Shown one piece after another: positions 11,921 to 23,199 of a stretch of DNA of 64,000 nt (within the stretch, counting starts at the first letter, position 1; each line of letters starts with the position of its first letter). The translations under genes and the position numbers were made by a program. The notes under the pieces are model-generated. The model did no database searches. It had not been told where the DNA came from and saw nothing but the letters and a program-made list of their open reading frames with translations. The DNA comes from Bos javanicus (taxonomy: Eukaryota > Chordata > Mammalia > Artiodactyla > Bovidae), in assembly GCF_032452875.1 (NCBI RefSeq), contig NC_083882.1, positions 30,806,001-30,870,000 of the forward strand. The letters are read 5' to 3'.

Positions 11921-12193
11921 GAGAAGGCAATGGCAACCCACTCCAGTACTCTTGCCTGGAAAATCCCATTGACGGAGGGGCCTGGTGGGCTGCAGTCCAT
12001 GGGGTCACTAGGAGTTGGACACGAGTAAACGACTTCACTTTATTTTTTCACTTTCATGCATTGGAGAAGGGAATGGCAAGCCACTCCAGTGTTCTTGCCT
12101 GGAGAATTCCAGGGACGGGGGAGCCTGGTGGGCTGCCGTCTATGGGGTCGCACAGGGTCGGACACGACTGAAGCGACTTAGCAGCAGCAGCAG
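11921..12193 (+). mobile_element. Bov-A2 SINE
   Basis: Complete dimer ending GACTTAGCAGCAGCAGCAG, with a short (AGC)n tail. Confidence 0.95.
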
Positions 12194-12269
12194 AGCATGC
12201 CTTTTAAAGAATTTAAGAAAAGAAAATAATACATATAGTCTTCTATATTATACCCATATATTTATCAAT

Positions 12270-12830
12270 TAAAAATGATCTTAATTTTTCCTATAAATCT
12301 GTGTTACCATCTGGTATCATTTCCTTTCCATCTGAAAAACTTCCTTTAACATTTTTTGTAGTGTTACATGTGATGGTTAATGAATTCACTTTGTGTTTCT
12401 TAAAATTCATTCAGTTGGCCTTCATTACTGAGGACAATTTTGCTGAATGCTGAGTTGGCAGGGTTTTTTTTTTTTTTCCTTTTCTCTTCCAGCATTTTGA
12501 AAACGCTGCTCAGTTGTGTCCTGGCCTCCATCATTTATGAGAAGTTGGCCATCCCTGTATCATTGTTCCTCTCATGAAGTTTTTAGTATATTTTCTATAC
12601 TCTGGGGTTTAGCAGCTTGATCAGCTGTTCCTACATGTGGTTTTCCATATGCTTACTTTGCTTAGGGTTCACTGAGCTTCTTAGGTCTCTAAATTGAGGT
12701 CTTTCACTAAATTTGTACAGTTTTGAGCCATTATTTCTTTAAATATTTTTCATATTCATTCTCTCTCTCTCCTTTCCTTCCTGGGCTCCAGATACATTCA
12801 TGCTAGAGTGCTTAATGTTGTCCCACAGGA
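12270..12830 (-). mobile_element. L1-like sequence, reverse orientation
   Basis: Resembles an upstream part of old L1 elements on the minus strand: a pyrimidine-rich patch, then CCAGCATTTTGAAAACGCTG, then AGCCATTATTTCTTTAAATA. Assignment is by pattern only. Confidence 0.6.
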
Positions 12831-12869
12831 CTGAGATGCTCCATTGGATTTTGCATTTGTGTGACCCTG

Positions 12870-13145
12870 GACTTCTCAGGAGCCTCCTACTGCCCTCCCC
12901 ACAATGCCTCTGGCTCACTTCAAAGCATTCTCCATGCAGCAGCCAGGGGATCTTTCTGAAGCATACATTTGAACTTGCCATTGCTTCCCTTCTTCACATG
13001 CTTGGCCTACCTAAATTCTTCCAGCACTCCTTACTGCCCTCAGGAATAAGCCCCCAGGCCTTACGACAGCCCCAGGCCCTGCAAAGTGCAGCCGGGTCTT
13101 TGGGTCCTCAGAGCTTAGCACACCGCAGATGTTTATTGAACAAAG
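12870..13145 (+). mobile_element. L2 LINE 3' fragment
   Basis: CAGCAGCCAGGGGATCTTTCTGAAG and ACTTGCCATTGCTTCCC match the diverged L2 3' region. Confidence 0.6.
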
Positions 13146-13260
13146 GGGCCACTTCACATCGCTGAGTGGCATCCTCATATGTCCTCAGTTTATGATGCAG
13201 AGCAAATGACTCAAATGGAGCAAAAGGTGCTCCCCAAGCTGTAAAAGCGCTACCCAAGCA

Positions 13261-13424
13261 GTCAAAGTCGCTCAGTCCTGTCCGACTCTTTTGAGACCCC
13301 ATGGGGTATACAGTCCATAGAATTCTCCAGGCCAGAATACTGGAGTGGATAGCCGTTCCCTTCTCCAGGGGATCTACCTGCATTGCAGGAGGATTCTTTA
13401 CCAGCTGAGCCACCAGGGAAGCCC
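13261..13424 (-). mobile_element. Bov-tA SINE with internal deletion
   Basis: About 30 bases of the tRNA-like head are missing: GGGGATCT joins directly to ACCTGCATTGCAGG. The rest of the reverse copy is intact. Confidence 0.9.
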
Positions 13425-13429
13425 GCCAC

Positions 13430-14109
13430 CCAAGTAGGGAGTGGCCTCATCTCTGAGGTTAAAAGGGGGAGGGTGGTGTAGAGAAGGTAGAGCGGAGGGC
13501 TCGCACGGCAGGTCGGGCGCCCCCGTGTGGCGATGCTGGGACGGCGCACGAGGGAGCGGTGGCCGCGGTGGGAAGCCGGCGGCGCCCAGGCTCTCATGGC
13601 TCCCAGACCTGCCCTGGCTCGCTCGGCTTTGATGGCTGCTCCCGCCCCTCACAGAGGCCTGTTTCATCCCCCAACGCTGGAATGGGGCTTATGTGTGCCC
13701 TCGGGTTCTCCCGCGACGGGCGAATCGGGGACCTGGGTTTGCTGCCGCGTTAGCGTCTCAGGGTGGCAGGGGCCCAGACTCCAGGACGTTTTGTCTGGCC
13801 CCCCAAAAGAGTTTGGGATGGGTGAGGAGATTGACAAGCCGAACAGGGAGGCAGAGGGCGCTTCTAAACTCCGGCGTGCAGCCGGTCACCGGGAGCATGA
13901 GAATCGTTCCTCTTCTAAAGGGAGGTCCTGCAGGTTTTTTACCGGGTGGTGCGCTTTGCACGGGCTCTGTGTCCAGCTCCATTCCTTCATTAAATACCTC
14001 GGTTTCTGTCTCTGGGTCCCCTCCTGTCTCTGTCCACAAGCCCCGCGGTATACTCACGCACTTCCCATCCCTGACACCAACCATCGGCTGGCCCAGAGCA
14101 AGACTGGAA
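13430..14109. other. Single-copy GC-rich stretch
   Basis: Non-repetitive. Reading frames on both strands reach about 200 codons, but they overlap each other and look like GC-rich shadows. No splice-consistent or familiar protein is seen. Confidence 0.5.
13495..13760. promoter_or_regulatory. Isolated CpG-dense patch (candidate small CpG island)
   Basis: At least 15 CpG dinucleotides fall between 13,501 and 13,590, with more at 13,705-13,755. Almost all surrounding DNA is CpG-poor. Persistent CpG density in single-copy DNA suggests an unmethylated element such as a non-coding RNA promoter or an enhancer. This is inference; no transcript can be seen. Confidence 0.45.
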
Positions 14110-14235
14110 AGTTCATTTAATGCTCACAAGTACTCTCCAGAGGTGGATGGGGGTTCTTCATTTTCTTGATGAGGAATCTGGGCCCAGGGAGGTCACCTGC
14201 CCAGGATCACGCAGCTAGAAGGTGCTGGGTGGAGG
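14110..14235 (-). mobile_element. MIR SINE
   Basis: Reverse MIR core: GATGAGGAATCTGGGCCCAG followed by CACGCAGCTAGAAGG. Confidence 0.7.
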
Positions 14236-14954
14236 AAACAAGCTTCCCACAGGAGATTCCCTGAGCTTCATGGACTTCAACTAGTTCAACTCCAGGGCAG
14301 AGAGCCCCCCTGGCAGCCAGTCCTCCCCAGCCGCACCCACCTCACAGGGTCCCCAGGCGCTCCAGTGTAGGGATGGCTGTCTGTGCCTGACACCGGAGAA
14401 GCCGTAGTGGCGGCTGTTGACGCAGCATCTACTGCTCTGAGCTTCTGGAAGGATTCAGAGACCATGTAGGCTCCTGGCTAAGCCAGGGCTTCCCGAACTT
14501 CATCACAGCTCGGCACATGTGAAAGTGATGACGTGGGGCATGGCGTGGCCCACTGAAGTTAAGTGAGAGGCTGCTTCCAGCCAGAGGCTATGCTGGGGGA
14601 GGGGCAGCAGGTTCCCCCAGGAACCTGCGGCCATCTGGAGGATGGGATGGGGGAGAGGTCTGTCTTAAAACACCTGTAACTCATTCTTGGAACATGGGTT
14701 TGCCCTCCCCACAGGTGGGAACTCTGCTCTTGGGCCGGTGAGACCTCGAGCCCTTCTGAGCAAGAGTGCTCAGCCTCTCACCAAGGGGCCCAATGCCGTG
14801 GCTGCCTTTCCCTCCCTCACAGCCCACTGCCGTCTCCCCAGGACCCCACTGCCCACCGAGAGCTGGAGCCCCCTTTCCTGCTCCAGCTCTGCCTCTGCTG
14901 ACCTCATAGCCCCACGTGTGGTCCAGCCCAACCATCCTATCTGGCAGGCGGCTG
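14236..14954. other. Single-copy non-coding stretch
   Basis: No repeat or gene recognised. The opposing reading frames at about 14,680-15,010 have no recognisable domain. Confidence 0.5.
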
Positions 14955-15112
14955 TAGTGGTGGCACGTGTGGGCTGGGGAGTCAGATCGTGGCTCCACCA
15001 TCTTCCAGCTGTGTAGCTTGGTGCCAGCTCCTTAATTTCTCTGTGTCTCACTTTCTCATCTGTAAAGTGGAGGATATAACAGATCGACCGCATAGGGTCA
15101 CCGTGAGGGATT
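14955..15112 (+). mobile_element. MIR SINE
   Basis: TTCCAGCTGTGTAGCTTGGT, CTTTCTCATCTGTAAAGTGG and AGGGTCACCGTGAGG match the MIR core in order. Confidence 0.8.
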
Positions 15113-15470
15113 GTGGACACACAGCTACGGGCACAGGAGAGTGCATGGTGAATGTTAGTCTTGTTACTATGACCCACAACCCACACAGCTCAGCAGCCTT
15201 ACCCTCACCCAGTGTAAGGTACCCAGCTCACCCCTCCCAGTCAGCTCCCAGTCTGAGTCAGCGTCCTCAGCAAGTCTGTGGTGCAAGGACGCTGGAGGAG
15301 GCTCATTGGCTACACCGAGATGCTGAGAAGAGCTTGGCCTTGACATTTAAGGGCTGACGACTAGGTAGGCAATGCCTACATGGTCTGCTGTGTTCATCCT
15401 GTCCATCAGAACAGCGGTGTCAGGCCACTGGCAATGGGACCAGCCTGAGATGGTCATCTCAGCACCCTAG
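15113..15470. other. Single-copy non-coding stretch
   Basis: No feature recognised. It includes one AP-1-like TGAGTCA at about 15,255. Confidence 0.45.
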
Positions 15471-15481
15471 GAAACAGCCTG

Positions 15482-15669
15482 ACGGTAAAGCGTCTGTCTA
15501 CAATGCGGGAGACCCGGGTTCAAGCTCTGGGTAGGGAAGATCCCCTGGAGAAGGAAATGGCAATCCACTCCAGTACTATTGCCTGGAAAATCCCATGGAC
15601 AGAGGAGCCTGGTAGGCTACAGTCTATGGGGTCGCAAAGAGTTGGACACGATTGAGTGACTTCACTTAA
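15482..15669 (+). mobile_element. Bov-tA SINE, 5'-truncated
   Basis: Lacks the first bases of the tRNA-like head. A perfect TSD, GAAACAGCCTG, lies at 15,471-15,481 and 15,670-15,680, so the truncation happened at insertion. Confidence 0.95.
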
Positions 15670-15680
15670 GAAACAGCCTG

Positions 15681-16127
15681 TCCCCTTCCTCTACCTTCTG
15701 TCACCAAACTTGACCTAGGCAGAAGGATTTCTCTGCCACCATGGAGCCATCTTCCACCCAGTAAGTCCCCTTGGTATCTAACTACAATCCCTCCTGCTGG
15801 TCATTAGCTCTGGCCTGTGGGGTGGTGAAGACTGGATCCTCACTCTCCTCCCTGCAGTTGGCCCAGGGAAGGCTGTCTTAAAGCTGAGGAGAGAGGAGGT
15901 GTAATTGAACATCAGAGTGAACACAGAGGAGCAGGCAGTTCAGAGATTCAAGGGTTAGCTGGGGAAAGTACCTGCCCAGCACAGGTGTGAACTCAAATAA
16001 GCCGCATCCCCACTTTACCCCATCAGTGAGCCCAGGGAACCAGACTGTGGTTCCTCATTCCCACCACAGGGTGTCGCCACAGCCCTGCTCAACCAGCTGT
16101 CCCAGGCTCCCTTCACAGAGCCCTTGG
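15681..16127. other. Single-copy non-coding stretch
   Basis: Nothing recognised. Confidence 0.45.
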
Positions 16128-16135
16128 TGAGTCTG

Positions 16136-16347
16136 AGGGGCTTTGCCTGGTGGTTCAGTGGTAAAGAATCTGCCTGAAATCCAGGAGACCCAGATTTGAT
16201 CCCTGGGTTCAGGAAGATCCCTTGGAGAAGGGAATGGCAACCTACTCCATATTCTTGCCTGGAGAATTCCATGGACAGAGGAGCCTGGTGGGCTACATCA
16301 TCCACGGGGTCACAGAGAGTTGGATAGGACTAATGTTTTCACTTTCC
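16136..16347 (+). mobile_element. Bov-tA SINE
   Basis: Complete forward copy. The TSD is TGAGTCTG at 16,128-16,135 and 16,348-16,355. Confidence 0.93.
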
Positions 16348-16590
16348 TGAGTCTGGCCTCAATCCTCGCTGCTACTATTTAGCATCTTTCTGCCTGTTTT
16401 GTCTTCGGGGGAGATGGGCTGTGACTGTTGGCAAGCACAAGGCCTGTCGCGACCCATGCCTCACTCCGTCGGGTTAAGCTGAGTGGTCTGGAAGTCACTG
16501 TCTGTGTGAACTCACATACTGTGGCCCCCTGGATGCTGTCTGACCTCCTCAGGTGTGAACAGCTTTTAGGAAATTCTGCCCCCTCCCATG

Positions 16591-16706
16591 ACAACCCACT
16601 CCAGTACTCTTGCCTGGAAAACACATGGAGAGAGGAGCCTGGCGGGTCGCAAAGAGTCCATGGGGCCGCAAAGAGTCGGACATAACCGAGCAACTGAGCA
16701 CACACC
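16591..16706 (+). mobile_element. BovB-derived SINE tail fragment
   Basis: ACAACCCACTCCAGTACTC to GTCGGACATAACCGAGC. The head is absent, and a small internal duplication repeats the CGCAAAGAGTC motif. Confidence 0.85.
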
Positions 16707-16924
16707 CGCTCCCCCAGACGGCCTTGACCGTCCTGCAGGGAGGCTCGTGACACCTGCTGTGGGGAGCCCTCCCCAGCCTGGCAGAGTAACTGGTCACCCA
16801 CGTGTTGCTTCCTAGTTGCCACACCCCACGTTCTCATGAACTTCTCCCTGTGAGGGTAATTAAAAGAGCATAATTATCTTTTGAAAGATTAAATGAGGCT
16901 CTGCAGATGAAAAACATTTTTGAA

Positions 16925-17030
16925 AGCTCTTTGTTAAAATGTAAATGTTGGTTGCCAAAGATAGGGAAACTGAGGTTCCACAAGGTTAAATGACTTTCCA
17001 GAAGCCACATGGCAAGTCAGGGTTTTCCCA
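16925..17030 (-). mobile_element. MIR SINE
   Basis: GATAGGGAAACTGAGGTTCC with CACATGGCAAGTCAGGG, the reverse MIR core. Confidence 0.7.
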
Positions 17031-17034
17031 AGGG

Positions 17035-17911
17035 GAGGAGCTCTGGCCTCCCGATCCCAACCTATTAATAGAGTCTCTCAGGACATCACACTTGGCTTTG
17101 AATGGGCTACTCTGTGTGACCCTCATCTGGGGGAGTGGGGTGGTGAAGGCGCCACAGAACAGAGATTCTGGGAGGAGGAAGGGAGCCAGGGAAGAAGGGG
17201 TTAAGGGGGCTGGGAGCCAAGATGGCCAACGGCTATAACCCGACCAGTGGAAGAGGAAGGGGCCAGGGAGGGGTCTGGCTCTGATTAGGTTCTAAGGCCA
17301 TCTGGAGAACCAGACTCTGGAGGAGACTGGCTGGTTTTATGGTGGGGGGTGGGGGTGGGGGGTGGCAGACGGCCTGAATTACAGGGGCTTTAATGGGCCG
17401 GCAGGGCTCTCCCCACAATGCCTTCCCGAGGGGTTGGGATGTGGCATCTTCCCGAGAAGCCTGTCCCAGTGACATCAGTTCCAGCCCTGCTGTGCTTCCT
17501 GGCCCCCTCTCCACACACCCCTCAAACCCCTCTGCCATCACCCAAAGGAGACAGACCCTCTGCTTCCTCTACGGAAGCCACACAGGATGTGGTAGCCACG
17601 TGGAGCCGTTGTAGGCTGGATTTCGCCCTGTGGCCCAGCAAACCAGGAACAGCCAGCTTGCCCCCAAGCTAACTGCAGGCCCTTGGATAGTCATCAAACC
17701 ACATCCTTGATGGGGAGAGCCTGCAAGACCATCCTGTCCAAAAGCTTCCCCAGAGGCCCCAGAGCACCCTGCTAACACCTGGGTGCCGGAACAGGACTTC
17801 AACCCAAGACTCTCACCCGGCAAACCGTACCTTTTCACAGCCACACTCCATCACGAAGCCTTTCTGGGTCTGTTTTCTCACCTAACCTAACAGTATTTGT
17901 TTGACTTCCCT
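17035..17911. other. Single-copy non-coding stretch
   Basis: No gene or repeat recognised apart from the G-rich run at 17,341-17,367. Reading frames here are GC shadows. Confidence 0.5.
17341..17367 (+). repeat. G-rich run, potential G-quadruplex
   Basis: Runs of six, five and six G separated by single T, then GG. It can form a G-quadruplex on the plus strand; no function is implied. Confidence 0.6.
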
Positions 17912-17920
17912 CACAGCTGA

Positions 17921-18195
17921 TGGAGAAGGCAATGGCACCCCACTCTGGTACTCTTGCCTGGAAAATCCCATGGATGGAGGAGCCTGGGTGGCTGCAGTCC
18001 ATGGAGTGGCTAAGAGTTGGACACAACTGAACAACTTCACTTTCACTTTTCCTTTCATGCATTGGAGAAGGAAATGGCAACCCACTCCATTGTTTCTTGC
18101 CTGGAGAATCCCAGGGATGGGGGAGTCTGGTGGGCTGCTGTCTATGGGGTCACACAGAGTCAGACACGACTGAAGTGACTTAGCAGCAGCAGCAG
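17921..18195 (+). mobile_element. Bov-A2 SINE
   Basis: Complete dimer with an (AGC)n end. The perfect TSD is CACAGCTGA at 17,912-17,920 and 18,196-18,204. Confidence 0.96.
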
Positions 18196-18204
18196 CACAG
18201 CTGA

Positions 18205-18753
18205 AATGCAATGGAACTTCCACTACGAAAGTCTTTAAAAAGTTAAATCCTACAATGATCCCAGCACCATTGCCGTTCAGTGAATGGAGCTGGGAAGCCT
18301 GTGGGGGAGGGCTTGCTAGACCAGCTGGCACCTCCTGAGCCTGGCAGTCCCTCCTCTGTGTAGGTCTGTTCAGGAGAAGGAAGAAGTGCTCAGCCCAGAA
18401 AAATATCACTAGGAGGATAGATTCTTGTAAATCAACTCTAATATAAAACTTTAAAAAAAAGAGGACAGACTATTCCGCCGGGGGAGAAAAAAAAGAAGAA
18501 AGAAGCCAAAAAACAAACAAGAACATCTTTCTTTGTGCATCCTAAAGCTGGAGATGATTTATCAGTTACCCGCTAGGAAACTATCCCACCCTGGTTGGGA
18601 AGATCCCCTGGAATTGCCTTGTCAGTGGTGTGTCCTTTAAGCTCACAGACTTTGCTCAGGTTGTTTTTTGGCCAAGATTGCAACCGAAGTGGGGGGAAAA
18701 TTGTCTGTCAACCTTCCATCCCTTCCCTACCCCATCTAGGAATAATGTGACCC
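18205..18753. other. Single-copy non-coding stretch
   Basis: No gene seen. Contains an A-rich low-complexity patch at about 18,485-18,520. Confidence 0.5.
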
Positions 18754-18883
18754 GTGCGTGCATGCTAAATTGCTTCATTCGTGTCCAGCTCTGTGTGACC
18801 CTGTGGATGGTAGCCCACCAGACTCCTCTGCCCTTGGGATTCTCCAGGCAAGAATACTGGAATGGAATGCCATGCCCTCCTCC
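18754..18883 (-). mobile_element. Truncated BovB-derived SINE tail
   Basis: Reverse copy that stops at TGCCATGCCCTCCTCC, before the tRNA-like head. Its cut end coincides exactly with the start of the palindrome at 18,884. Confidence 0.88.
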
Positions 18884-19027
18884 ATATTTATATTGCCATA
18901 TATGACTTGTTCTTAGTATATCTTAGAGTTCTTCATATAAATCTACTTCGTGCATATAAATGAAGTAGATTTATATGAAGAACTCTAAGGTATATCAAGA
19001 ACAAGTTATATATGGCAATATAAATAT
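18884..19027. repeat. Near-perfect palindrome (66-bp arms, 12-bp loop)
   Basis: The left arm 18,884-18,949 is the reverse complement of the right arm 18,962-19,027 with four mismatches in 66. The spacer is 18,950-18,961. The arms are AT-rich. The element is not a recognisable MITE. The motif AGAACAAGT recurs once more near 19,069. Confidence 0.93.
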
Positions 19028-19145
19028 ATATAAGATATTAAAAATAAATTTTTAAATCAAAAAATAAAAGAACAAGTCATAATGGAAGAGTGAGTATTCT
19101 GTGTTCTTGTTGATGGCAAAAAATAAAAGAAATGAATACATTTGT

Positions 19146-19367
19146 ATGTGTGTGCTCAATTGCTCCGTTGTGTCTGGCTCTTTGTGACCCCCAGGAACTA
19201 TAGCCTGCCAGGCTCCTCTATCTATGGGATTTTCCAGGCAAGAATACTAGAGTGGGTTGCCATTTCCTACTCCAGGGGATCTTCTCGACCCAGGGATCCA
19301 ACTGGCATCTCTTGTGTCTCCTGCATTGGTAGGTGGATTCTTTACAACTACACTACCTGGGAAGCAG
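19146..19367 (-). mobile_element. Bov-tA SINE
   Basis: Reverse copy, GTGTGCTCAATTGCTCCG to CACTACCTGGGAAGC. Confidence 0.93.
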
Positions 19368-20385
19368 AAGATTAAAAAAAGTAAATACATCTAAGAATAG
19401 AAAAGTTCTGAATGGTACCCAAAACGCTGTTGCTAGTAGTTTAAGAGGCAGGTAGTCTTCATAAAAGGGGACTTGCTTTTCAGTAGATTCCTATTTTAGC
19501 ATTTATATATATGCTAATTTTTTCAGATAAATGAAGAGGAGAAAAAGAACTCTTGGTCTCAGTCCCATTTCTCAACTCCATTCGCCTTCCGACTTCCAAA
19601 GCCTTGCCCTGCTTCCCTCCCAGCCAGCTCTCATCCACTCCAGCCTCCAAGCCTGTCTGCACCACAACCACTGCCCCTGGGGTGGCTACTCTTCACTGTG
19701 TGCGGACCAAGGCCTCCCTTTCATGCTCAGCTGCAAGAAACACACAAGGGCCTCAAATGCTTGAAGGAGGGAAATTGCCCCAGGTGGGAGCCCTGTGAGC
19801 AAGCCAAGGGGCTTGGTTTCCTATTAAGTGCAGGGAAGGAGTGGCAGTTAAACACCGAGCTTCAAAGAGTCTAGCATTTTCAAAACTTGCTTTTGGGGAA
19901 TATGCAGCTTTTATTGGAGGTGTCAGACATTAATGAGAGTTCTGGATGTTCCCAGCCTGAAGAGCCCTCTCCCTCTCTTCTCTTCCCCCACCCCTTCTAA
20001 CAACTAGATAGCCCCTCCTTGATGAATCAAGAGAGGCTCAGCCTTTAAGGGGTATTCCTGTCCCATGGCTCAGCCCACTTCCCCCCCCATCACCTCTGTA
20101 ATAAGGGGTGGAAGCTGAGAGGATGCAAGGGGTGGGGAGTGGGAACCCAAGGGCAGGGCAGGGAGCAAGTTCAGACAGAGGCAAAGCGAGCCCGGCTTGT
20201 TCACCTGCTCCTTTGGACAAGGTGTCGTGGCTGATGATTAGGAATTCTGGGGCCTGACCTTTGCCAGTTGGGATGAACCTTCCGCAAACAATTGCTCCTA
20301 TGGGAAGTGACCACGCTCTTAGATATTTTGAGCTCCTTAAACAAACGGAAGTGTGAGAGCTCTGTTTTGTCCAAATATGTAGTTA
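19368..20385. other. Single-copy non-coding stretch
   Basis: About 1 kb without a recognisable repeat or gene. It ends in a region rich in short transcription-factor-like motifs (about 20,220-20,380), but nothing specific can be claimed. Confidence 0.45.
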
Positions 20386-20398
20386 CAAATGAGCCTTG

Positions 20399-20609
20399 CA
20401 TGCATGCTCACTCACCCAATCGTGTCTGACTCTTTGTGACCCCAGGAACTGTAGCCTGCCAGGCTCCTCTGTCTATGGGATTTTCCAGGCAAGAATACTG
20501 GAGTAGGTTGCCATTTCCTCCTCCAAGGGATCTTCCCAACCCAGGGATTGAACCCGGGTCCTACACTGGGAGGCAGATACTTTACCATTTAGCCACCTGG
20601 GAAGCCCCC
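20399..20609 (-). mobile_element. Bov-tA SINE
   Basis: Complete reverse copy. A 13-bp TSD (one mismatch), ACAAATGAGCCTT, lies at 20,386-20,398 and 20,610-20,622. Confidence 0.95.
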
Positions 20610-20754
20610 ACAAATTAGCCTTATTTGACCACATTTGTAATGCCTTCAAAGGTAGATTGAAGTGAGCTTGAAAGGTTAAGGAACGTGTCCAAAATACAAG
20701 GACATCTTCCAATATGTCTAGAACAGAGGACACACTCAAAAATATTTGTGGAAT

Positions 20755-21030
20755 AAATGTATGCATTCGTGTATGCATGAGTGAATGAGTGAGTGAATGA
20801 TCCTGTTTTATCTTTATCTTTACTTACAACACTTAAACATTAGATGATATTAGACATTTAGATTAGATGTTAGAAATTACTTCTGTTGGTTAGGCATTGG
20901 AATCCCTGAAAAGACAATACCCTGAGATACTAAAGGAAAGCCTCCCTGTCTTACTTATATTTCAATGAATAGTGGATGGATGGATGGACAGATAAATGAG
21001 TAAATGAATGGAACGATATATGGTATCATC
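20755..21030. repeat. Degenerate tetranucleotide-rich stretch
   Basis: Patches of (TGAG/TGAA)n at about 20,775-20,800 and (GGAT)n/(AATG)n at about 20,970-21,010, separated by unremarkable AT-rich DNA. Confidence 0.6.
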
Positions 21031-21073
21031 ATCCCTACAAATACAATATGAGGGCTTCCCTCAAAAATATAAG

Positions 21074-21388
21074 AGGGCTTCCTCATAGCTTAGTTGGTAA
21101 AGAATCCGCCTGCAATGCAGGAGACCCTGGTTCAATTCCTGGGTTGGGAAGATTCCCTGGAGAAGGGATAGGCTACTCACTCCAGTACTCTTGGGCTTCC
21201 CCGGTGGCTCAGCTGGTAAAGAATCTGCCTGCAATGTGGCAGACCCGGGTTCAACCCCGGGGTTGAGAAGATCCCCTGGAGAATGGAAAGGCTACCCACT
21301 CCAGTATTCTGGCCTGGAGAATGCCATGGACTGTATAGTCCATGGGGTCGCAAAGAGTCAGACACCACTGAATGACTTTCACTTTCAG
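21074..21388 (+). mobile_element. Bov-tA-type SINE with two tandem heads
   Basis: The first tRNA-like head (21,074 to about 21,193) is followed by a second (from 21,194) and one tail. A single TSD, AAATATAAG, at 21,065-21,073 and 21,389-21,397 encloses both heads, so the dimer inserted as one unit. Confidence 0.92.
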
Positions 21389-21601
21389 AAATATAAGGGC
21401 ATATTAAGACAACCATATTTCAACAGTTGGTCAGTTCTGCCTAAGGCAGTAAGGAGAAATGATGACCTATTTGGGTCTGTTTTCCAACGTAACTATCTAC
21501 AGCCAGAGTGAGTGTTCAAAAATATTTCATCTAGAGCATATGACATTACTTGAGGATGTGACATTACTCAGATTTCTCAAAAGTCATTCCTTGCTAACCT
21601 G

Positions 21602-21819
21602 TGAACTCACTGGAAAAGACCCTGATGCTGGGAAAGATTGAAGGCGGGAGGAGAAGGGGACAACAGAGGATGAGATGGTTGGATGGCATCACCGACTTGA
21701 TGGACATGAGTTTGAGCAAGCTCCAGGTGTTGGTGAACAGGGAAGCCTGGTGTGCTGCAGTCCATGGGATCACAAAGAGTTGGACATGACTGAGCAACTG
21801 AACTGAACTGAACTGAACC
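21602..21819 (+). mobile_element. BovB (RTE) LINE 3' end
   Basis: GACCCTGATGCTGGGAAAG through GGATGGCATCACCGACTTG to the terminal (TGAAC)n repeat. This 5'-truncated copy is only about 220 bp long. Confidence 0.93.
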
Positions 21820-22012
21820 TGTGAACAGCCTTTAGGGAATTCAGTCTCTCCACTGAACAGGCAGAGTGTGGTGATCATTTCCACCACTTCTGCCACCAGT
21901 AACCATGGTGACCCCACTTAGTAGGCCATCAGGAATCTATACTCCTTCAGTCTCATCTCAGCAGAATTCCCTGAAAGAAAATGGGAAAAGACATATGTCT
22001 TTTTCTAAATGC

Positions 22013-22228
22013 ATGCCTGCATGCTCAGTCACCCAATCGTGTCTGACTCTCTGTGACCCTATGGACTGTAGCCCGCCAGGTTCCTCTGTCCATGGGATTC
22101 TCCAGGCAAGAATACTGGAGTGGGTTGCCATTCCCTTCTCCAGGGGATCTTCCTGACCCAGGGGTTGAACACTGACCTTCTGCACTGGCAGCCAGATTCT
22201 TTACAATTTGAGCCATTAGGGAAGCCCT
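22013..22228 (-). mobile_element. Bov-tA SINE
   Basis: Reverse copy from GCATGCTCAGTCACCC to GAGCCATTAGGGAAGCCC. Confidence 0.93.
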
Positions 22229-22794
22229 CTTGACAGCAGAGGTTAGTCTAGGAGAGCAACAGTGGGCTCCCTGACTCTACTCAGCCTCCCACCAGAGAAC
22301 TATGGCCAGGGTCCTTACTGACCAAGAAGTAAGCATGCCTCCATTCACGGGGACCTCTCGTTTTTTCCTCAGAGCCAACACAGCCTGGTCTCGTCCTGGA
22401 AGGGCTATTTCTCCTCTTCACCTGATTTTAACCTGCCCCTATAAAACAAGGACCCAGCGTTAATTCATCTAAGAAAGCATCACTTGTTCCCAAGCTTGGC
22501 TGGCACAGAAGCGTCACCACGTCAGTCGTTAAGTGTTCTCAGCAACTGGAATGACTAATTGGATTTCTCCTAATTCCTAATATCCTCTTGATGAAGAGAG
22601 AAGAGGTCACTGGGTAGTTCATTCCACCATAATAAGAATTATCATCAAGAAAGATCCATCCAACTAGATCCTGTCTCTGTTGGGAGTGTGGAAAGGATGC
22701 TGTTCTTCTGATGTCACTGTCAGAATAACTTGCGGGGAGCAAAAGCCAAACATCCCTTATTCCCCGGGTTGACATTTAGATACTTGACTTTTTA
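22229..22794. other. Single-copy non-coding stretch
   Basis: Nothing recognised. Confidence 0.45.
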
Positions 22795-22945
22795 CAGTTT
22801 ACCAACCATGTTAATGCACAGTATGTCATCTAACCCAACTCCCGGGAGGCTGATGGTATTGTTATCCCCATCATAATTAAGGAAACTGAAGTTCAGAGGG
22901 TCGCCCAAGGTCATACAATCTGTAAGAGGCTGAGTCAAACCAGGC
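22795..22945 (-). mobile_element. MIR SINE
   Basis: GTTATCCCCATCATAATTAAGG, GAAACTGAAGTTCAGAGGG and GCCCAAGGTCATACAATC are the reverse MIR core in order. Confidence 0.82.
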
Positions 22946-23199
22946 ACACAGGTCCCCTGACCTTCCTGCTTCTCCACTTTACTTTTTCAAAAAATTGTTT
23001 ATTTCCACCTAGAGGCCAATACTGGTGCCAAGGCTGCTGCAATACCAGGGAAGAGTTACAAAGCCACCGCCCTCTTCCCAAGACAGGGCTAGATATCGGG
23101 TGTCCTGAAACTGTGGAAAGACCAGGGCCAGCAGTTCTGTTCCTCACAGGCCTGGAAAGAAAACTTGTCAAGCACAAAGACAGTGCATTACATCATCCA

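Noticed and set aside
13527..14120. 197-codon plus-strand frame at the CpG patch
   Set aside because: Two other plus-strand frames and a minus-strand frame overlap it, as expected in GC-rich DNA, and no domain is visible.
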